Positions 10,593-24,172 of a stretch of 64,000 nucleotides of DNA are shown one piece after another. Positions within the stretch are counted from its first letter, which is position 1. Each line of letters starts with the position of its first letter. Source of the DNA: Trichopria drosophilae (taxonomy: Eukaryota > Arthropoda > Insecta > Hymenoptera > Diapriidae); contig CM059587.1 in the NCBI GenBank assembly GCA_030407085.1, forward strand, positions 97,893,001-97,957,000. Direction: 5' to 3'. The position numbers were made by a program, and so were the translations under genes. Below the pieces are notes generated by a model that was given only the letters and a program-made list of their open reading frames with translations, had not been told where the DNA came from and made no database searches.

Positions 10593-13422
10593 TTCCCTTA
10601 TTTACTACAGAAATAATTCATTTAATTATTTTGTATAATTACTTGTTTTACTTTTCTAAAATACTTCCTTAACGATTTTTTGTCAATTAGTTTGTAGTTT
10701 GTCAGAAGTTCGTTAATTTAACTTTCTGAATTTGAATTAGCTGAAAACTAATAATTCGTAAACGAAAAGTGGGTTACTATTTATAACGTGTTCATTCAAT
10801 TATTTATATATTTTTCTATTAAAAAGGGAAAAACTACAATTTCATGATCCACTTATTATTCTTTACTACTGGTTTAGTCTGGTAGGGAAATAGTCACTAA
10901 TTCTTGGTATACCACTTTTCATTTTATATTAGTTTTTATACAAATTCTAAATACACTTTAATTTCGAAAACGTTTTAATCATACGTAAATAATGGAAAAA
11001 GACATATATATTAACACTCAATAAGGTTTCTAAAAGTCATAAAAAATGTACTCTAATTACATTAAAACTCCGGAAAAAGATGTCACAAAGAACTTAAAAA
11101 TTATATTGAAGTGAATAAAATTCATAATTTCTACAATATATAATAAAGCATCTCGAATAGTGCATTTTTATGACACGTCTTTTCAAGACCATTTTAAGCA
11201 TTTTTTTATTTCTACGTGGGTTAATACTTTGAGTTTCTAACAATTTCTTATTGCAAAAGAAATATTAAAAAGATCTAATAAATGTTTTTGAAAATAAATA
11301 AATATTTATTTTTGTATGTATAAGATTACAATTACGTTGATGCATTGTATGATAAAATGATAGGAATTTTTAGCGAAATTCAGAATATTTTCAACTTTTC
11401 AGTGATACAGTGTTATAAGAACATAAAAGTGCTTACTATCAAACTATATTTATAATACTCTAATTTTTTATACAAATTCTTTGAAACTTTGCTGTGTTGT
11501 ATCCATGTTATGTAAGACATTTCATCTTTTTAAAGTGTGATGAGTATTCAAATAAATGCACTATATGATGGTAAGAATGCTATACATATGTCTGCTTTTA
11601 ATATATTGCATTTCACCTTACATTCAGTATGCATTATGACTCCCAACATTTTCAGTTGTTATGAAAAAAAAAATAAGAAAAAAAAAGTATGCAACAAGTG
11701 CAACGACCGGTTCGTATAAAAAAAAACTTTAATCAGTTTCCAAACTATATATAGTTAAAACACATATAGTAAAATACTGTTAAAATAATAATAAATTCAC
11801 TAATTTATCTCATTATTATTATTGAATTTTTCGACAGATTTTTCAAAATTATTGATTTTGACAACGAATTGACGGCTTCAATAATCTCTTAGAACCGAGT
11901 TTCATTTAAATTAAGTAATATCTCGAATTTTGGTCCGACATATTAAATCAGTGATATTCAATTTCGAAAACCTGACAACATAATTGCAACTGTCGATCGC
12001 GAAATCCGAATTTCAGTTAAATAATGCAATTTGTTGTATTAGATCGGAATTTCGAAAACTGTTCAATAGATTCGCAGACGGTGATGTATAAAACGATAAA
12101 GAATAGAGGTTTACTTAACCAATTAAGGCCCAACATGCAGTGACTACATTGCGCAACTTCTACGCCATAAAATATTGCGAAGAAGACGAACAAAAAAATT
12201 GAACAGAATCTTATCAGAATATTATTTGCAAGGATGCAGTTTCTTTTTTGAGAAATATATTTTAAAAACGCGTTTTCTATTTAAAAAAAAAATATTTAAA
12301 ATGGTTTTGTTTAATTTCAAATTTTGTATACGAGAAAGGAATTTTGAGCAACTGGAAACTGCATTAAAAAATGCACAAAATTTTTGTACTTAAATGATAC
12401 GAATTTCAATTTTACTTTTTTTAACATTAATATACAACTCATCGTCTTGATTGATGTGATTTTTTCTTTTTTTGCGAAATTCGCAAATTCTTTGTCTGAT
12501 GAAATAAATCTTGGTTTAACGTAAACGTTTCTAAATTCAAACCCGATCTCAGTTTTGAAATTATAATTTATTTCAACTCATTACTTCAACATTGTGTTCC
12601 ATACATTTTTAAGCAAATTTTTCCTGAAGTTTGATAATTAGGCGGTTTTTGAGTCGCTGACTCTAAAGATGTTATTAGAATTTCGAAATTCAAAATAAAT
12701 TTGAATTCAAGGATCAAAAAAACGTTATAAAAATATTTTTATCGTCTATAAATATTGTACAAACCTCAGACGAACAAATTCAGAATTTCGCTAAATGAAC
12801 CACTGCATTTTCAGAGATTGTATTTTATGGATTTTCCCGTTACTAAAAATCCCGTTTACCTATAGAAAATTTGATTTTTTAAATAAATTCCGTGAAAATA
12901 GTTGGCAAGGTTCAATTTAATTTTATTGTGCATCATCTTTGCAATGTCTTTCCATGTAGACCGTACAATTAGGTCGTTTATGAGGTAAATAGAATAATTT
13001 TTTGTATCTGAGTCGATTTGTATATTCGATTTCGAAAATTTTCACTCAGAATGATATTCACTTCTGCATATAGGGCCAAAAGAAAAAGAATTGGAGACAA
13101 AATAAGAACAAAATACGTTCTGGTGCTAAAAATATGATTTCAAAATTACCTACATATTTTGCTACAAACATGGACTCGATTCAGGAGAACCCTTAATTAA
13201 AGAAACCCTTAATTTCTGCCGCATTTACGAAAATTGGTTAGAGAAGGACAAAAATAAACAACTGTAATGAGCTCTAATCAGGATCGTATAGTATTCAATA
13301 GTGTCAAACTTATGATTCAAATTTACGAGAAGTGTTTTCCAAATTTTTGTTTAATGACACTGTAATATAACCTCAAAATATAGTCATTTTTAAAACTTGT
13401 ATTTTTTAGTAACTTTAGTTTC
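10593..13422. other. AT-rich non-coding stretch
   Basis: Nothing recognisable is seen. The frames at 11537-11719 and 12175-12393 are AT-rich and featureless. Confidence 0.45.
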
Positions 13423-14716
13423 TTAACCCATTAACGCCTGAAATGTCATTTTTTATACTTTATTTTCAATCAAGTATTTCGTATCAAAATCGAAGTACAA
13501 AACAATTGAAAGGTACTTATCCTATTGTTTTCGAGGTCGCTCTTCAAGATTCCGAGGTCAAAATTGAGTTTCAGCCATCAGAAATTGCAATATGGCGCCG
13601 AATATGAAAAAATTTTCAAAGAATTGGGAATTATTTATTCCTATCAATTTTTTTCGAGCTATTAGAATATTGGAATTCTATTGGAACCATGGATAATGGT
13701 GCATAAAACAGTTGAATTTTAAGAAAAAAATTTTCTTTTATACCCCACATCATTCTAACGACCTCAAAATGGCGTCAACAATGAAAATTTCTTTGCAAAA
13801 TTTCTGAACGTTCTAACTCAAAAATTACGTGTTGTTATAAAAAAATGCTAAGAATGAAAAGTTCTTAGAATTAATCGAGAAATGTAATAGAATTTTTTCA
13901 AATTTTTGTGATGACATTTTGAGAAATTTTTTTTCAAAATTATAATTTATTTATGAAAAATTCTGAAAAAAATTTGGTGTATTCACTTATGAATTCTACG
14001 AGTTTTTTGTTCTTTGCAATTTTTTCAAATTTTTCAAACTGATAATTTTTGGGGGGAAAAATCCTATAATATACTATAATATTTGAAATTCATTTCCTCG
14101 AAAACTATCAATTTTTCGAAAAAATTGCAAAGAACAAATAACTCTTAGAATTCATCAGAGAATACACTTTTTTCAGAATTTTTTGTAAATAAATTACAAT
14201 TTTGAAAAAAATGTCTCAAAATGTCATCAAAAAATTTTGAAAAAATTCCACTATATCGCTTGATGAATTTTAAGAACTTTTGATTCTGGGCATTTTTTTT
14301 AAAAGTTGGTAGTTTTTGAGTTAGAGCGTCCAGAAATTTCTGAAAGAAATTTTGCATTGTTGACGCCATTTTGAGGTCGTTAGAATGATGTAGGGTATAA
14401 AAGTAACATTTTTTCTTAAAATTCAACTATTTTATGCACCATTATGCAATGTTTCAATAAAATTCAAATATTTTAATAGCTCGAAAAAACTTGATAAGAA
14501 TAACAAATTCCCAATTTTTAGGAAATTTTTTTCATATTCGGCGCCATATTGGAATTTCTGATGACTGAAACTCAATTTTGACCTCGGAATCTTGAAAAGC
14601 GACTTCGAAAACAGTAGCATACGTACCTCTGAATTGTTTTCAACTTTGATTTCGATACGAAATACTTGATTGAAAATTAAGTGTAAAAATTGTCATGTCA
14701 GGCGTTAATGGGTTAA
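13423..14716. mobile_element. piggyBac-like fold-back element with TTAA target duplication
   Basis: The element occupies 13427-14712 (1286 bp). It starts CCCATTAACGCCTGA and ends TCAGGCGTTAATGGG, and is flanked by TTAA at 13423-13426 and 14713-14716. The two halves are reverse complements almost to the centre near 14070. For example, CAAGTATTTCGTATC on the left is answered by GATACGAAATACTTG on the right. A subterminal block with GAGGTCGCTCTTCAAGATTC starts at 13533. The 93-codon and 62-codon minus-strand frames inside (14145-14426, 14432-14620) are only translations of the right arm. There is no transposase. The TTAA site and CCC/GGG ends support piggyBac-type mobilisation. Confidence 0.8.
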
Positions 14717-17700
14717 ATCACTATGATGAATTTGACACACTGATAAAAGTATTTCTAAGGCTTCTAAACAGTTAATCATCTAAATTATGTTATTGAGCGA
14801 AATAAATATTTTTTCAACCATTAATAAACCACTTATTAAGACCCTGTAAAAAAGGCTTCTCTATTTGAAATCGCGATTTAATAATATTAAACAAATCATT
14901 ATTAACTGCAAATAAGGACTTTTTTTATCTGAAACAAAACCCTGATAGAATTTCATTCCAGTTATATTGTATACAAACCATTTTCTGGCTAAATTACCTT
15001 GTTTAAATCTGTAGGGATAAAAGAATTTATTTACTATAAAGAAGGCTTCTTTAAATATGCGAACTAATCCATTTCTTAACCTTAAACAACATTTAATAAG
15101 TCACTCAGCTGGCAGCACATCTTATATTCCTGCAGATATTGCCTAGTGCAACGCCTACCCAGAAACTGACCAAGATCTATCTAAATAAAGTATCTATAAA
15201 ATATCGCTAAAATTGTTACGTTTTCAATAGGTAAACAGGCAAAGTTTATTGTCCCCACACTGTTTAGTTTGTAAGTTTAATAGCTAGAAACTGATTAGAA
15301 TGTACGTGTAGTTCTCACTCACCCCTAATAAACGAAAAATTAATCTTTATAGAATGAACATTGACTCTAAATGTGTCAGAAATTACTCAGTCGTTAGAGT
15401 GGCTCAATTTTCATACCATAAAGAGAGTATTTTGACTTTACATAATTTATCATTGTATGAATTTATTTATTTATTAATATTTTTATAAAAGAATATTCTA
15501 CTATTATGATATCGATTTCATCGAAAGTTTGAATTAAAGGATTTAAGAAATATGCTTATCAGTTTATTATTGATTTTTATTGCAAGTTGTCAACAAATTC
15601 CAACAAAGTTATTAATTGTATTTATGTAGATTTGCACACAAAACAGGTGAATTTTCTGTGGATTTTAAATGTAATCTATTCATGGATAACTATCTAATTA
15701 TGTAAACTTATATTAATTGTAGAGGGCTTCAAAAGTATTCGTAAACACGAACTAGTTCCTAGTCAAATTTATCCGGATTATTTTAGTAAACATGACTACT
15801 AATAAATTGGAAATGTAATGGGTTATGTCCTTCGAAAACTTTGAAATCGAGCAAATGTACTCGTTTGAAACTAAACCTTTGAATATTTATAATTTCGTTC
15901 TTTCCAAATTTTGTTTTGGATTGCTTATTTAAACTACTTGTGTTTACACGTAAAATGCTCTATACATGTAAATGAAAGTGATGTATCAGCAAAAGAAAAG
16001 TTGTCATGGACATATAAAAGTAAGTATACAAACATTTTTGATTGCTTCGGGTTTTTATGAATTCAATTTGAATAACGAACTTCAAAGCTGCAATTTAAGT
16101 CTAGTTAGCAACCTCCACTTAACTTCCTATATCTAATCATAAACAAATAACAATTTAGCTCTAAATCTCGATATAATGGAGACAGATTTATTATTCCAAA
16201 GTTTAGATTTATACATGATAAAAACTACTATGTTAATGTTTTTAATTATCTAGTGGACTTTTTGGTGTTAATAAGTAGAAACACAAAATTGCAAAGTATT
16301 TAATCTTGAATAGAAATAGAAATTTATTATATATAAACCTTAACAAAGTATTTTACATATGCAGAAAAACCAATGTTTATATTGTTTACATAAAGTAAAC
16401 ATTAATTGATTACTAAACTTTAATATTGACAATAAATTCTTCGTGATTTCTCGTATGCATAAATTGCAGCATAATCTGCATAAAACAGCTGAATTCAATT
16501 CTGTTTACGACCAATTTTGTGCATAATTGTAACTGCGAATAATCAGGACGAAATTTTGAAATAGAAAGCTCTAAGTAAAATTTCTGACCCTTTTTGTGGA
16601 ATACGAGTTCCTAAAATAAAAACAAAAAATAGCCAATCTATTTCAATTCATGTGCTGCGTGTTTTATTGACGAATTGGGCTTCAGAATAATCTCCGCCTA
16701 CAAAACAATGCTGAAAAGAAATTAATTATTCTCGGTCACTAGTCTTGGTTTACCTACAGATGAAATAACAAAAAGAACCGTCAGGTGCCTTTTCACGTAT
16801 TCTATACTTCGTAGAAAATGTAATTTTTATAAATAAAAGGTAATGAATTAAAATATGCCTAACGAAATTGAAACCGAAATGGGCAGATATTTGGTTTCAT
16901 ACATTTTGAGAAAATAGATTTTAACTAAACTCGTCAAAACTATGTTGCGCATGATTATTTTAATTCCGTGCACTATCTAAGGGATAATAAAAAAACGATA
17001 TCGTGAAAAATGCGATAATTAAAATTAATTTTTTCTTTTTGGTTGGGGATTTCGAATCCACAAAGAACTGAAAAGGCTTCGTGTAAGCGGATTCTACGTA
17101 ATTATTAAAGCAATTACACCAACCCATTCTGTGAACTTTAAATTCGTTCATTTTTTGTCAGGAGTAAAATGCACTAGTACATTCGTCTTTATTCAATATT
17201 GTCCACTTTTGGGGTGGAATTCTTGAAAAACGAGAATGTTGAAATATCAAATATTCCGTAAAATCTCTATCGAAAATAATTTCTTACAATTTAAACAAAC
17301 AATAAAATGATAAAAATTATTCATAAACTGTGTAAAAGTTGAATAATAACAATTGTTAATTAAATGTCGAGAATAAGTACTTTGGTTTCGTATCCTGAAT
17401 GAATTTCTTCCTGATTAATTAAGTTCATATTCGCCTACAGAAAATGTCTTCATTTTTATTTTAGTATTTTATGAACAATAATATAAATTTGTCAAAAAGT
17501 AACAAAAATTACTGCAAAATAAGGTTGTACATTAAATTGATTTCTTTCTTCTTTTTTTTTGTAAAGTATAAAATCAGTTTATTATTATTTTAATTAGAAA
17601 CATTTTTAGGTCTTTTTCTATTAACTCTAGTTTAGAATTTATTATTACTAATATGACTAATAATTAACAATTGTGTATCGATAAACTTACCAATAAGAAT

Positions 17701-18620
17701 TCTCTAATGTATCAATGCACGATTTTAATATTTATCAACCAGTAAACAGAACTACGGTTGTGCATAAAATTATAGAAATTAGCCTTGGAATATTTTAACT
17801 CCGATTGATGAAATCACTTTTGCATTTTGTTTAACACTAATTGTTTTAAAATGTAATCTCAAGTGTAAAGGTAAATATAATATATAATATAATTATAACT
17901 AAGAAAATTAAATACTTATAGTAAAAACCATTATTTTAAAAAATTAATTGACGTAAAATGTTATTTTAGCATTGAATCTGTATCTCTCCAATCATTAAAA
18001 TTAAGCTTTTTTCACAGTAGCGTATATATTTTATTTTATATTGAAACTCAAATGGAGCATGGTGATATCTGGCAACGTGGAAACTGAATAAAAAGATCTT
18101 TTAATATTTTATATTTTTATAAAAAGCAGTGCAATTCACACACAAAAGATACTTTTGAAAACCATAAAAATATCGGAAATATGTAGCAGGCAGTTATATT
18201 TCCGCTAAATATTCCGGAAAAATTGTGCTTAATTTTAACAGAAAATTAACGAAAAATTAAGTAGGTTATTAAAAGAGTATCGTAGTTAAAGTGTTAAGTG
18301 AAAATAGGCGGGAATGGTCAGACATTAGTCTTTCAGAAGATTCCCACAAGACACCCGATTTTGCAGTGTAACTATTTCATTCGTTTGGTATTCGACAGAT
18401 CCCATGTGACATTCTAATTTTAGTATAAACTAATTTAAGTAATAAACTTAGTTGATATGTATTGAGACTTATTACTACATTATCTATGGACTATACCAAA
18501 AATAAGAATGAGTAAATACTTTCACCTTTATTCACAATACATGCCGCGTTCATCAGTAGATTATCATCTTTAAGTTATTTGTTTTATAATGAAAGTAATA
18601 TATTAAAGCTCTTTCCTGAG
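14717..18620. other. AT-rich non-coding stretch
   Basis: No gene, RNA or repeat could be supported. Confidence 0.45.
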
Positions 18621-18678
18621 AACTCTTATTTGTGAACTTGAGTAGAACTCTTATTTGTGAACTTGAGTAGAACTCTTA
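18621..18678. repeat. 25-bp tandem duplication
   Basis: Two exact consecutive 25-bp units (18621-18645 and 18646-18670), each beginning AACTCTTATTTGTGAACTTG, are followed by the first 8 bases of a third. Exact identity suggests recent slippage. Confidence 0.9.
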
Positions 18679-21160
18679 AAATTGTTGCAAAAATTTTCTT
18701 TAAGACCACATTTAGAACTATTTGTGAGTAGCATTTAAAACTTCTGAAACGTTATTAAGACATTTTAAAAAATTCTTCTCTCTAAAATTATTTCAAGTTA
18801 GAATGCACACTCTACAAATCTTAAAATATCTTTCTACAAATAACTAGAAATGAATTAATCGATGTATAGAATTAAGAAATGAATTATTTCATCGTTAATA
18901 ACAATGTTCCTTAGCTGAAAAATAGAAATAAAATAATGAATAAAAAATTAGAATTTATTTAGAAAAAAATCGATATGGATTAAGTGATGAAGTATTTGAA
19001 GAAAATTTCTTGCTTCACGTTTGATGGGTTTATTTTAAATCAGTGCGCAGTAGAAAATTGTAAAAAATAAATTCGATAATAACTAAAAGAGAAGAAGAAA
19101 ATTAAACAGCCAATGTCAATACAGTAAATTTTATAAGAATGAAGTTTAAAATTATCCTGAAAAAGTCATTTCACAATTTTAATATAATCGTCAGGTAAAA
19201 ACTAATTTATTCCATTAACTACAAATACATTATTTTTTTCATTCAATGTTGGAATAAAAATCGTACATATAAAGTTCATTTTTACAATATAGTCTCATTA
19301 TTTTCTGTAATTTTACTGAAATATCTCTATAGTTGAGTTTAAATATTTGTAGACAATGAATGAATCAATAGCGTAGTTTTTACACTTAAATTTTTTTTAT
19401 AAAATACATCATTTTTTACAAATAATTTTATTGAATATTGATCGTTTATAAATAAATAATTTTTAGTACACTCTTTTAGTGACTGTCAATTACATTTAAA
19501 AGCAGCTACTTACTATTGAGAACTACAATTTAATCAAGATTTTCTGAAGAGTTTTGATACCTTGTTAAATGTTTCAAAATTTATAACAAATTTTATGTAT
19601 GGAAAACGACCTTGGCGACTTGTGCAGCGTACGAAACCATAAAAGTAATATTCGCGCTATTATTTTATAGATACTAAACGCAATAAACTTACTTTGTACA
19701 ATGTAGCTAAACTTAAATCTTAGTACATACCTTCAATATTCTACAAATGTAGCCGTAATAAAGTTAATTAATTGCGCCGCTAAACTTAAAACTAAAATTA
19801 AGAAATTTGAAACCCTACAGAATAATTTATAAATTTGACAGCATTTTATACAAATTATGAGCCAATAATTTAATCAATTTTAGATCAAAATGATAAACTG
19901 TACCGAAGTATGTAAGCTTAGAGATATGTATTTTATCTTTACTAGTTTTTTACATCAGTGGCGAATTTTTCCCCTTACGTACGTGCAAAATCGTTCATCA
20001 TTTCTGTAATAAATATTGTCGCCGGTTAAGTATACAGATCATAAATTTTTAAGTGTAGTCATAAAGTACACAGAAAAGTTGAGCTTTTTTACGCATTTAT
20101 CTTTTACTTTTAGTGCCATTAAATCAGAGAGCTAGTCTGCTATTTTGTTAGTTTACTAAATTTAGAAAATTTGTAAAACTTAAGATTAATTTGATTTTGA
20201 ATAATAATATTTGAGTTCTATAAAAGTTCCATCTATGGAGTATAAAAGTTGCATAATTTATTTTTTTTTCAGTTAAGCGCATTTCTCACTTCTGATATCT
20301 CAAAATTCAAATTACTTATAAACAGTCATTATTCCGAATTTTTATCACTTTTTTCAATTTTATTGTTTTCTGCTGTATAAATTTGTAACTCAAAATGTAT
20401 TTAATTTCGTCTTGATCACTTTATTAAATTAAATAAGATAAGAATTATCTTTTTACTATGATGCCTGGTCATTTTTAAAAGGAAAAATCATCCTTTTTTA
20501 CGTTTCAACATAACCTCACCTTTTTAATCTATACAAATTATGTACACTTAATTAATAGCATATGTCAAAATAAATAGAGAAACAAAACAATAGCAATACC
20601 GTAAATTTAAAATAATTTTCACAATAAATTTCGAAAAATTGTAAAATATTATTTTTTAATAAGTTATTTTTAATCATGTTAGTTAATTTCCAACAAGGGT
20701 AATGTAAATAATGTGGAACACACAAACCTTATATTGGCCTTTTTCATTTTGTTCGATGAAAAAGTTTTGTTGGTCTCTTTCAGTGTTAATTTCCTCATTT
20801 GCTGAAATTTTGTTAGGCAAAAGCATGTGATGTTTCGATTCGATATTTATTTTTGTTTATTATTTTTTATTAACAATTATTACTATTTCAATTAGCAATT
20901 TAATTTTCATTTCCAGTTAGTCTTTTTTTAACTCATTTAGAATAAGGCAGGAACGACATTTAAATCTTAAATGTTAAATGCAAATAAAAAATCTTTCGCC
21001 TTTTGATAAATTGTTAAATAAAACAATTATAGGAAGACACAAACTTTATGTTGCAATAAAAATAAAGTTAAGCAACCACTTGTACAGTTTGGAGATCATT
21101 TGGAAACATTACTCGAATAATCAAGCCATGAAAGGCATTACTGGAGGCGTTCCATGTTTT
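18679..21160. other. AT-rich non-coding stretch
   Basis: Nothing recognisable is seen. Confidence 0.45.
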
Positions 21161-21390
21161 TGACTCGTGTAATCCCCATTGTGATAGCAGGAGTATATAT
21201 CGATATGTTTTCCGACTAAACATTGAAGTTCAGCTCGAGCAGAGTACGGGTGTAGCAGTTACATTAGAGGGGTTAGCAAAGTGAGCTTTCCCGGGACGCT
21301 TATTGAAATATTCGGGATCCAATACATACATATTTTAGTTATGGCAGGCACCCTTCCCTAGTAAAACGCTAATTCCGGACTGACGTGTAT
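21161..21390. other. GC-richer unique patch
   Basis: About 230 bp with noticeably higher GC than the surroundings, including TTTCCCGGGACGC near 21285. No long frame or splice pair is evident. It could be a regulatory element or an unrecognised exon. Confidence 0.3.
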
Positions 21391-21679
21391 ATGAAATGTA
21401 GCTGAAATTCGTTGTTTTGTAAATATAATGAATAATTATATTTTAAAACATCGGGAATTCTACTGCACTTTTCACTTTCGAATGAAGAAAAAAGACGAAA
21501 AGAATGGAAATATTTTTTTTTTTAAAGCACATCTTCTTCTGGTGACAGATGTGACGTACCAAAATGTAGCATTATTCGTGTAATTAATTTTTGGTGACGA
21601 TTCATTATTAGTTACCATAAAAATATAAAATCGAAATATTTTTTAATTAAGAGTTTATTCACCGATGAATAATCTAGAA

Positions 21680-21923
21680 GAAATAAGCATAAATACACGG
21701 TCATACACTTAAAACGAAAACAATAACAAAAGATCTATTGTAAAGTTTCGGTATATTATAAATTTAAAATTAATTTTTTTCCCTTCCTTTGTTTAAAATT
21801 ACTCTTTATTTTATCACTCCCAATTAATTTTAAATTTATAATATACGGAAACTTTACAATCGATCTTTTGTTTTTGTTATTGTTTTGGTTTTAAGTCAAT
21901 GACCGTGTATTTATACTTATTTC
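21680..21923. repeat. hairpin element, about 97-bp arms and 46-bp loop
   Basis: The left arm, beginning GAAATAAGCATAAATACACG, and the right arm, ending CGTGTATTTATACTTATTTC, pair with few mismatches inward to AATTTAAAATTAATT / AATTAATTTTAAATT. It ends about 20 bp before the 153-bp tandem repeat. Confidence 0.75.
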
Positions 21924-21944
21924 AAAATCGAAATAAGTTACCTA

Positions 21945-22432
21945 CTTACGAAAAGTTTACACCTACAAGTTTTGTTATAACTGTGGTTTTCGACGTATTT
22001 GGTTAGGCTGATTACAAATATCATAACGGAAATTAGGACGAGGTCGTTTTAAAGCTGAAAACCAAAATAAAACGGAATTTTTTTAGTTTTATTTTGTTTA
22101 TTTTCAAATAGACGCCAAGAATTTTTATTATCACTATGCTTTCCGACGTATTTTCGTGCGTTGATTACAAGTATCACAATGAAAAATGGTGCAATGTCAT
22201 TTTCAAGGTCAAAAATAGAAAAAACGCATTGTTTTACTTTTTTATTGCGTTTATTTTCAAAAATACGCATCCAATTTTTGGTGTAACTATGATTTCCGAC
22301 GTATTTTGATACTCTGAATATCTTAATAAAAATTTGGACAAGGTCATTTTCAAGGATCAACTAGAAAAAGGGATTTGTTTAACGTCTGATTAAGAATATC
22401 GTAATCGTAATGGTCGACAAGGTATTTTTCAG
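21945..22432. repeat. 153-bp tandem repeat, about three copies
   Basis: The core CGACGTA recurs at 21991, 22144 and 22297, giving two identical periods of 153 bp. Each unit also carries a T/C-rich lead, a GATTACAA-like core and a TTATTTTCAAA block. Partial units extend left to about 21945 and right to about 22432. Because 153 is divisible by three, the reverse strand gives a 103-codon frame (22049-22360) with a 51-residue internal repeat. I regard that frame as a by-product of the repeat. Confidence 0.8.
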
Positions 22433-22674
22433 GGTGCATCTCAGAAACCCGATAAATCATAGAAAAGACACTATAAAAACCGGACATTCAAAAACCAGAC
22501 TTTTCAAAAACAAATATTCAAAAAACATTAACATTCACATTAATAACATTTTGTGAAAAAAAAATGTCAAAAGGCAGACATATTTTGTAAGTCTGTTCTT
22601 TTAAACGTCTGCTTTTTCAATGTCGGATTTTTGTAATGTCTGGTTTATTATTTGTCGAGGTTTTGAGATACACC
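22433..22674. repeat. fold-back built of CCGACATTCAAAAA-type units
   Basis: The left end GGTGCATCTCAGAAACC pairs with the right end GGTTTTGAGATACACC. The arms consist of short degenerate units such as CCGGACATTCAAAAA. It is the same style of element as 24173-24367 and 35359-36447. It sits exactly between the 153-bp tandem repeat and the next fold-back. Confidence 0.55.
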
Positions 22675-22692
22675 AGATTTTCAAGGTCGCCA

Positions 22693-23999
22693 TTAACCCA
22701 TTAATGCCCAAATGCACAGAAAATTTACACCAACTTCAACGCTTATTTCCAATATGAAATAAATTTCGAAAAAAATCAAACTTACCAGATACTACCATTT
22801 TCGGGGTCGCTCTTTCGAATGGCGATGAGAAAATTTAAAAAAAGTCAACATTTGTCTATGATTTTGACATATATATTAAAAAAACATACTTTTTTCAGTG
22901 CGCATTTTTTACAAATATCGAGTTTTCGATACAATATCGTGCTTTGAATGAGCTAAAATATACTAGAATAGTGCACTCGATAGTTATACTTAAAATATAC
23001 ACTGGTATGCATTTGAAATTTTGCGATGTCAGATCCAAAATGGCCACCGCAGTAACGAATTTCTATTCAAAATTTAACAATTTTTTTTCTTGAAAACCAT
23101 ACACTTTAGAGAAAATGTTCTAAGGACAATTTTGTTTTAGAATGAGCCAATTATTATAGAATGCTACAATTTTTTATTTTCCAAAAATGCAAAAAATCCA
23201 AAATTTTCAAAAAGTTATTTAATAAATCTGAAAAAATTTGACAGTGTTATCTAACCAATTCTAAGACATTTTTTATCTATAGAAATTTTCTCTAAAGACT
23301 ATAGTTTTCCAGAAAAAAAATATTAAACTTTTCTAGATTTCAAGACAAATGATTTATTTTCTTGAACACTGCTGTCTTTAGAGAAAATTGCTATAGATAA
23401 AAAATGTCTTAGAATTGGTTAAAGAACACTGTCAAATTTTTTCGGATTTTTTAACTAACTTTTTGAAAATTTTGGATTTTCTGCAGTTTTGAAAAATTGA
23501 AAATTGTAACAATACATTCTCAAAAAATTCAAGGGTATTTTTTGGCTCATTCTAAAACAAAATTGTCCTTGGATCATTATCTCTAAAGTGTATGGTTTTC
23601 AAGAAAAAAAATTGTTAAATTTTGAATAGATATTCGTTACTGCGGTGGCCATTTTGGATCTGACATCGCAAAATTTCAAATGCATACCAGTGTATCTTTT
23701 AAGTATAACTATCGAGTGCACTCTTCTAGTATATTTTAGCTCATTCAAAGCACGATATTGTATCGAAAACTTGATATTTGTAAGAAATGCGCCCTGAAAA
23801 AAGTATGTTTTTTTAATATATATGTCAAAATCATAGACAAATGTTGACTTTTTTTAAATTTTCTCTTCGCCATTCGAAAGAGCGACCCCGAAAATGGTAG
23901 AATCTGGTAAGTTTGATTTTTTTCGAAATTTATTTCATATTGGAAATAAGCGTTGAATTTGGTGTAAATTTTCTGTGCATTTGGGCATTAATGGGTTAA
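22693..23999. mobile_element. piggyBac-like fold-back element, second subfamily, TTAA duplication
   Basis: The element is 22697-23995 (1299 bp), starting CCCATTAATGCCCAAATGC and ending GCATTTGGGCATTAATGGG, with TTAA at 22693-22696 and 23996-23999. The arms of about 640 bp remain near-identical reverse complements almost to the centre near 23346, so the whole element is one long palindrome with hardly any loop. A subterminal GGGGTCGCTCTTTC at 22803 matches the position and sequence of the block in the 13427 element, 106 bp from the end in both. Otherwise the two subfamilies differ. No transposase frame is present. Confidence 0.82.
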
Positions 24000-24172
24000 G
24001 GAATAGATCTTGTAAAATTACAGTTGTTCTCATCGGAAATATGCAAAGATATGAATATATGACTTCATTATTCGTGGAAGATTTATCAATGTAAATGGTT
24101 ATTTTATCAATACAAATTAAAAAAACAAAAATATGTTTCAACAAATGAATAAAAAGAGTATATAGAAACATG
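24000..24172. other. AT-rich spacer
   Basis: Nothing recognisable is seen between the two repeats. Confidence 0.4.

Noticed and set aside
14145..14620. Two minus-strand frames (93 and 62 codons)
   Set aside because: They lie entirely in the right arm of the TTAA-flanked fold-back and only reflect its A/T-rich arm sequence.
22049..22360. 103-codon minus-strand frame with a repeated 51-residue pattern
   Set aside because: The pattern follows exactly from the 153-bp tandem repeat, which has a length divisible by three. There is no other sign of coding.
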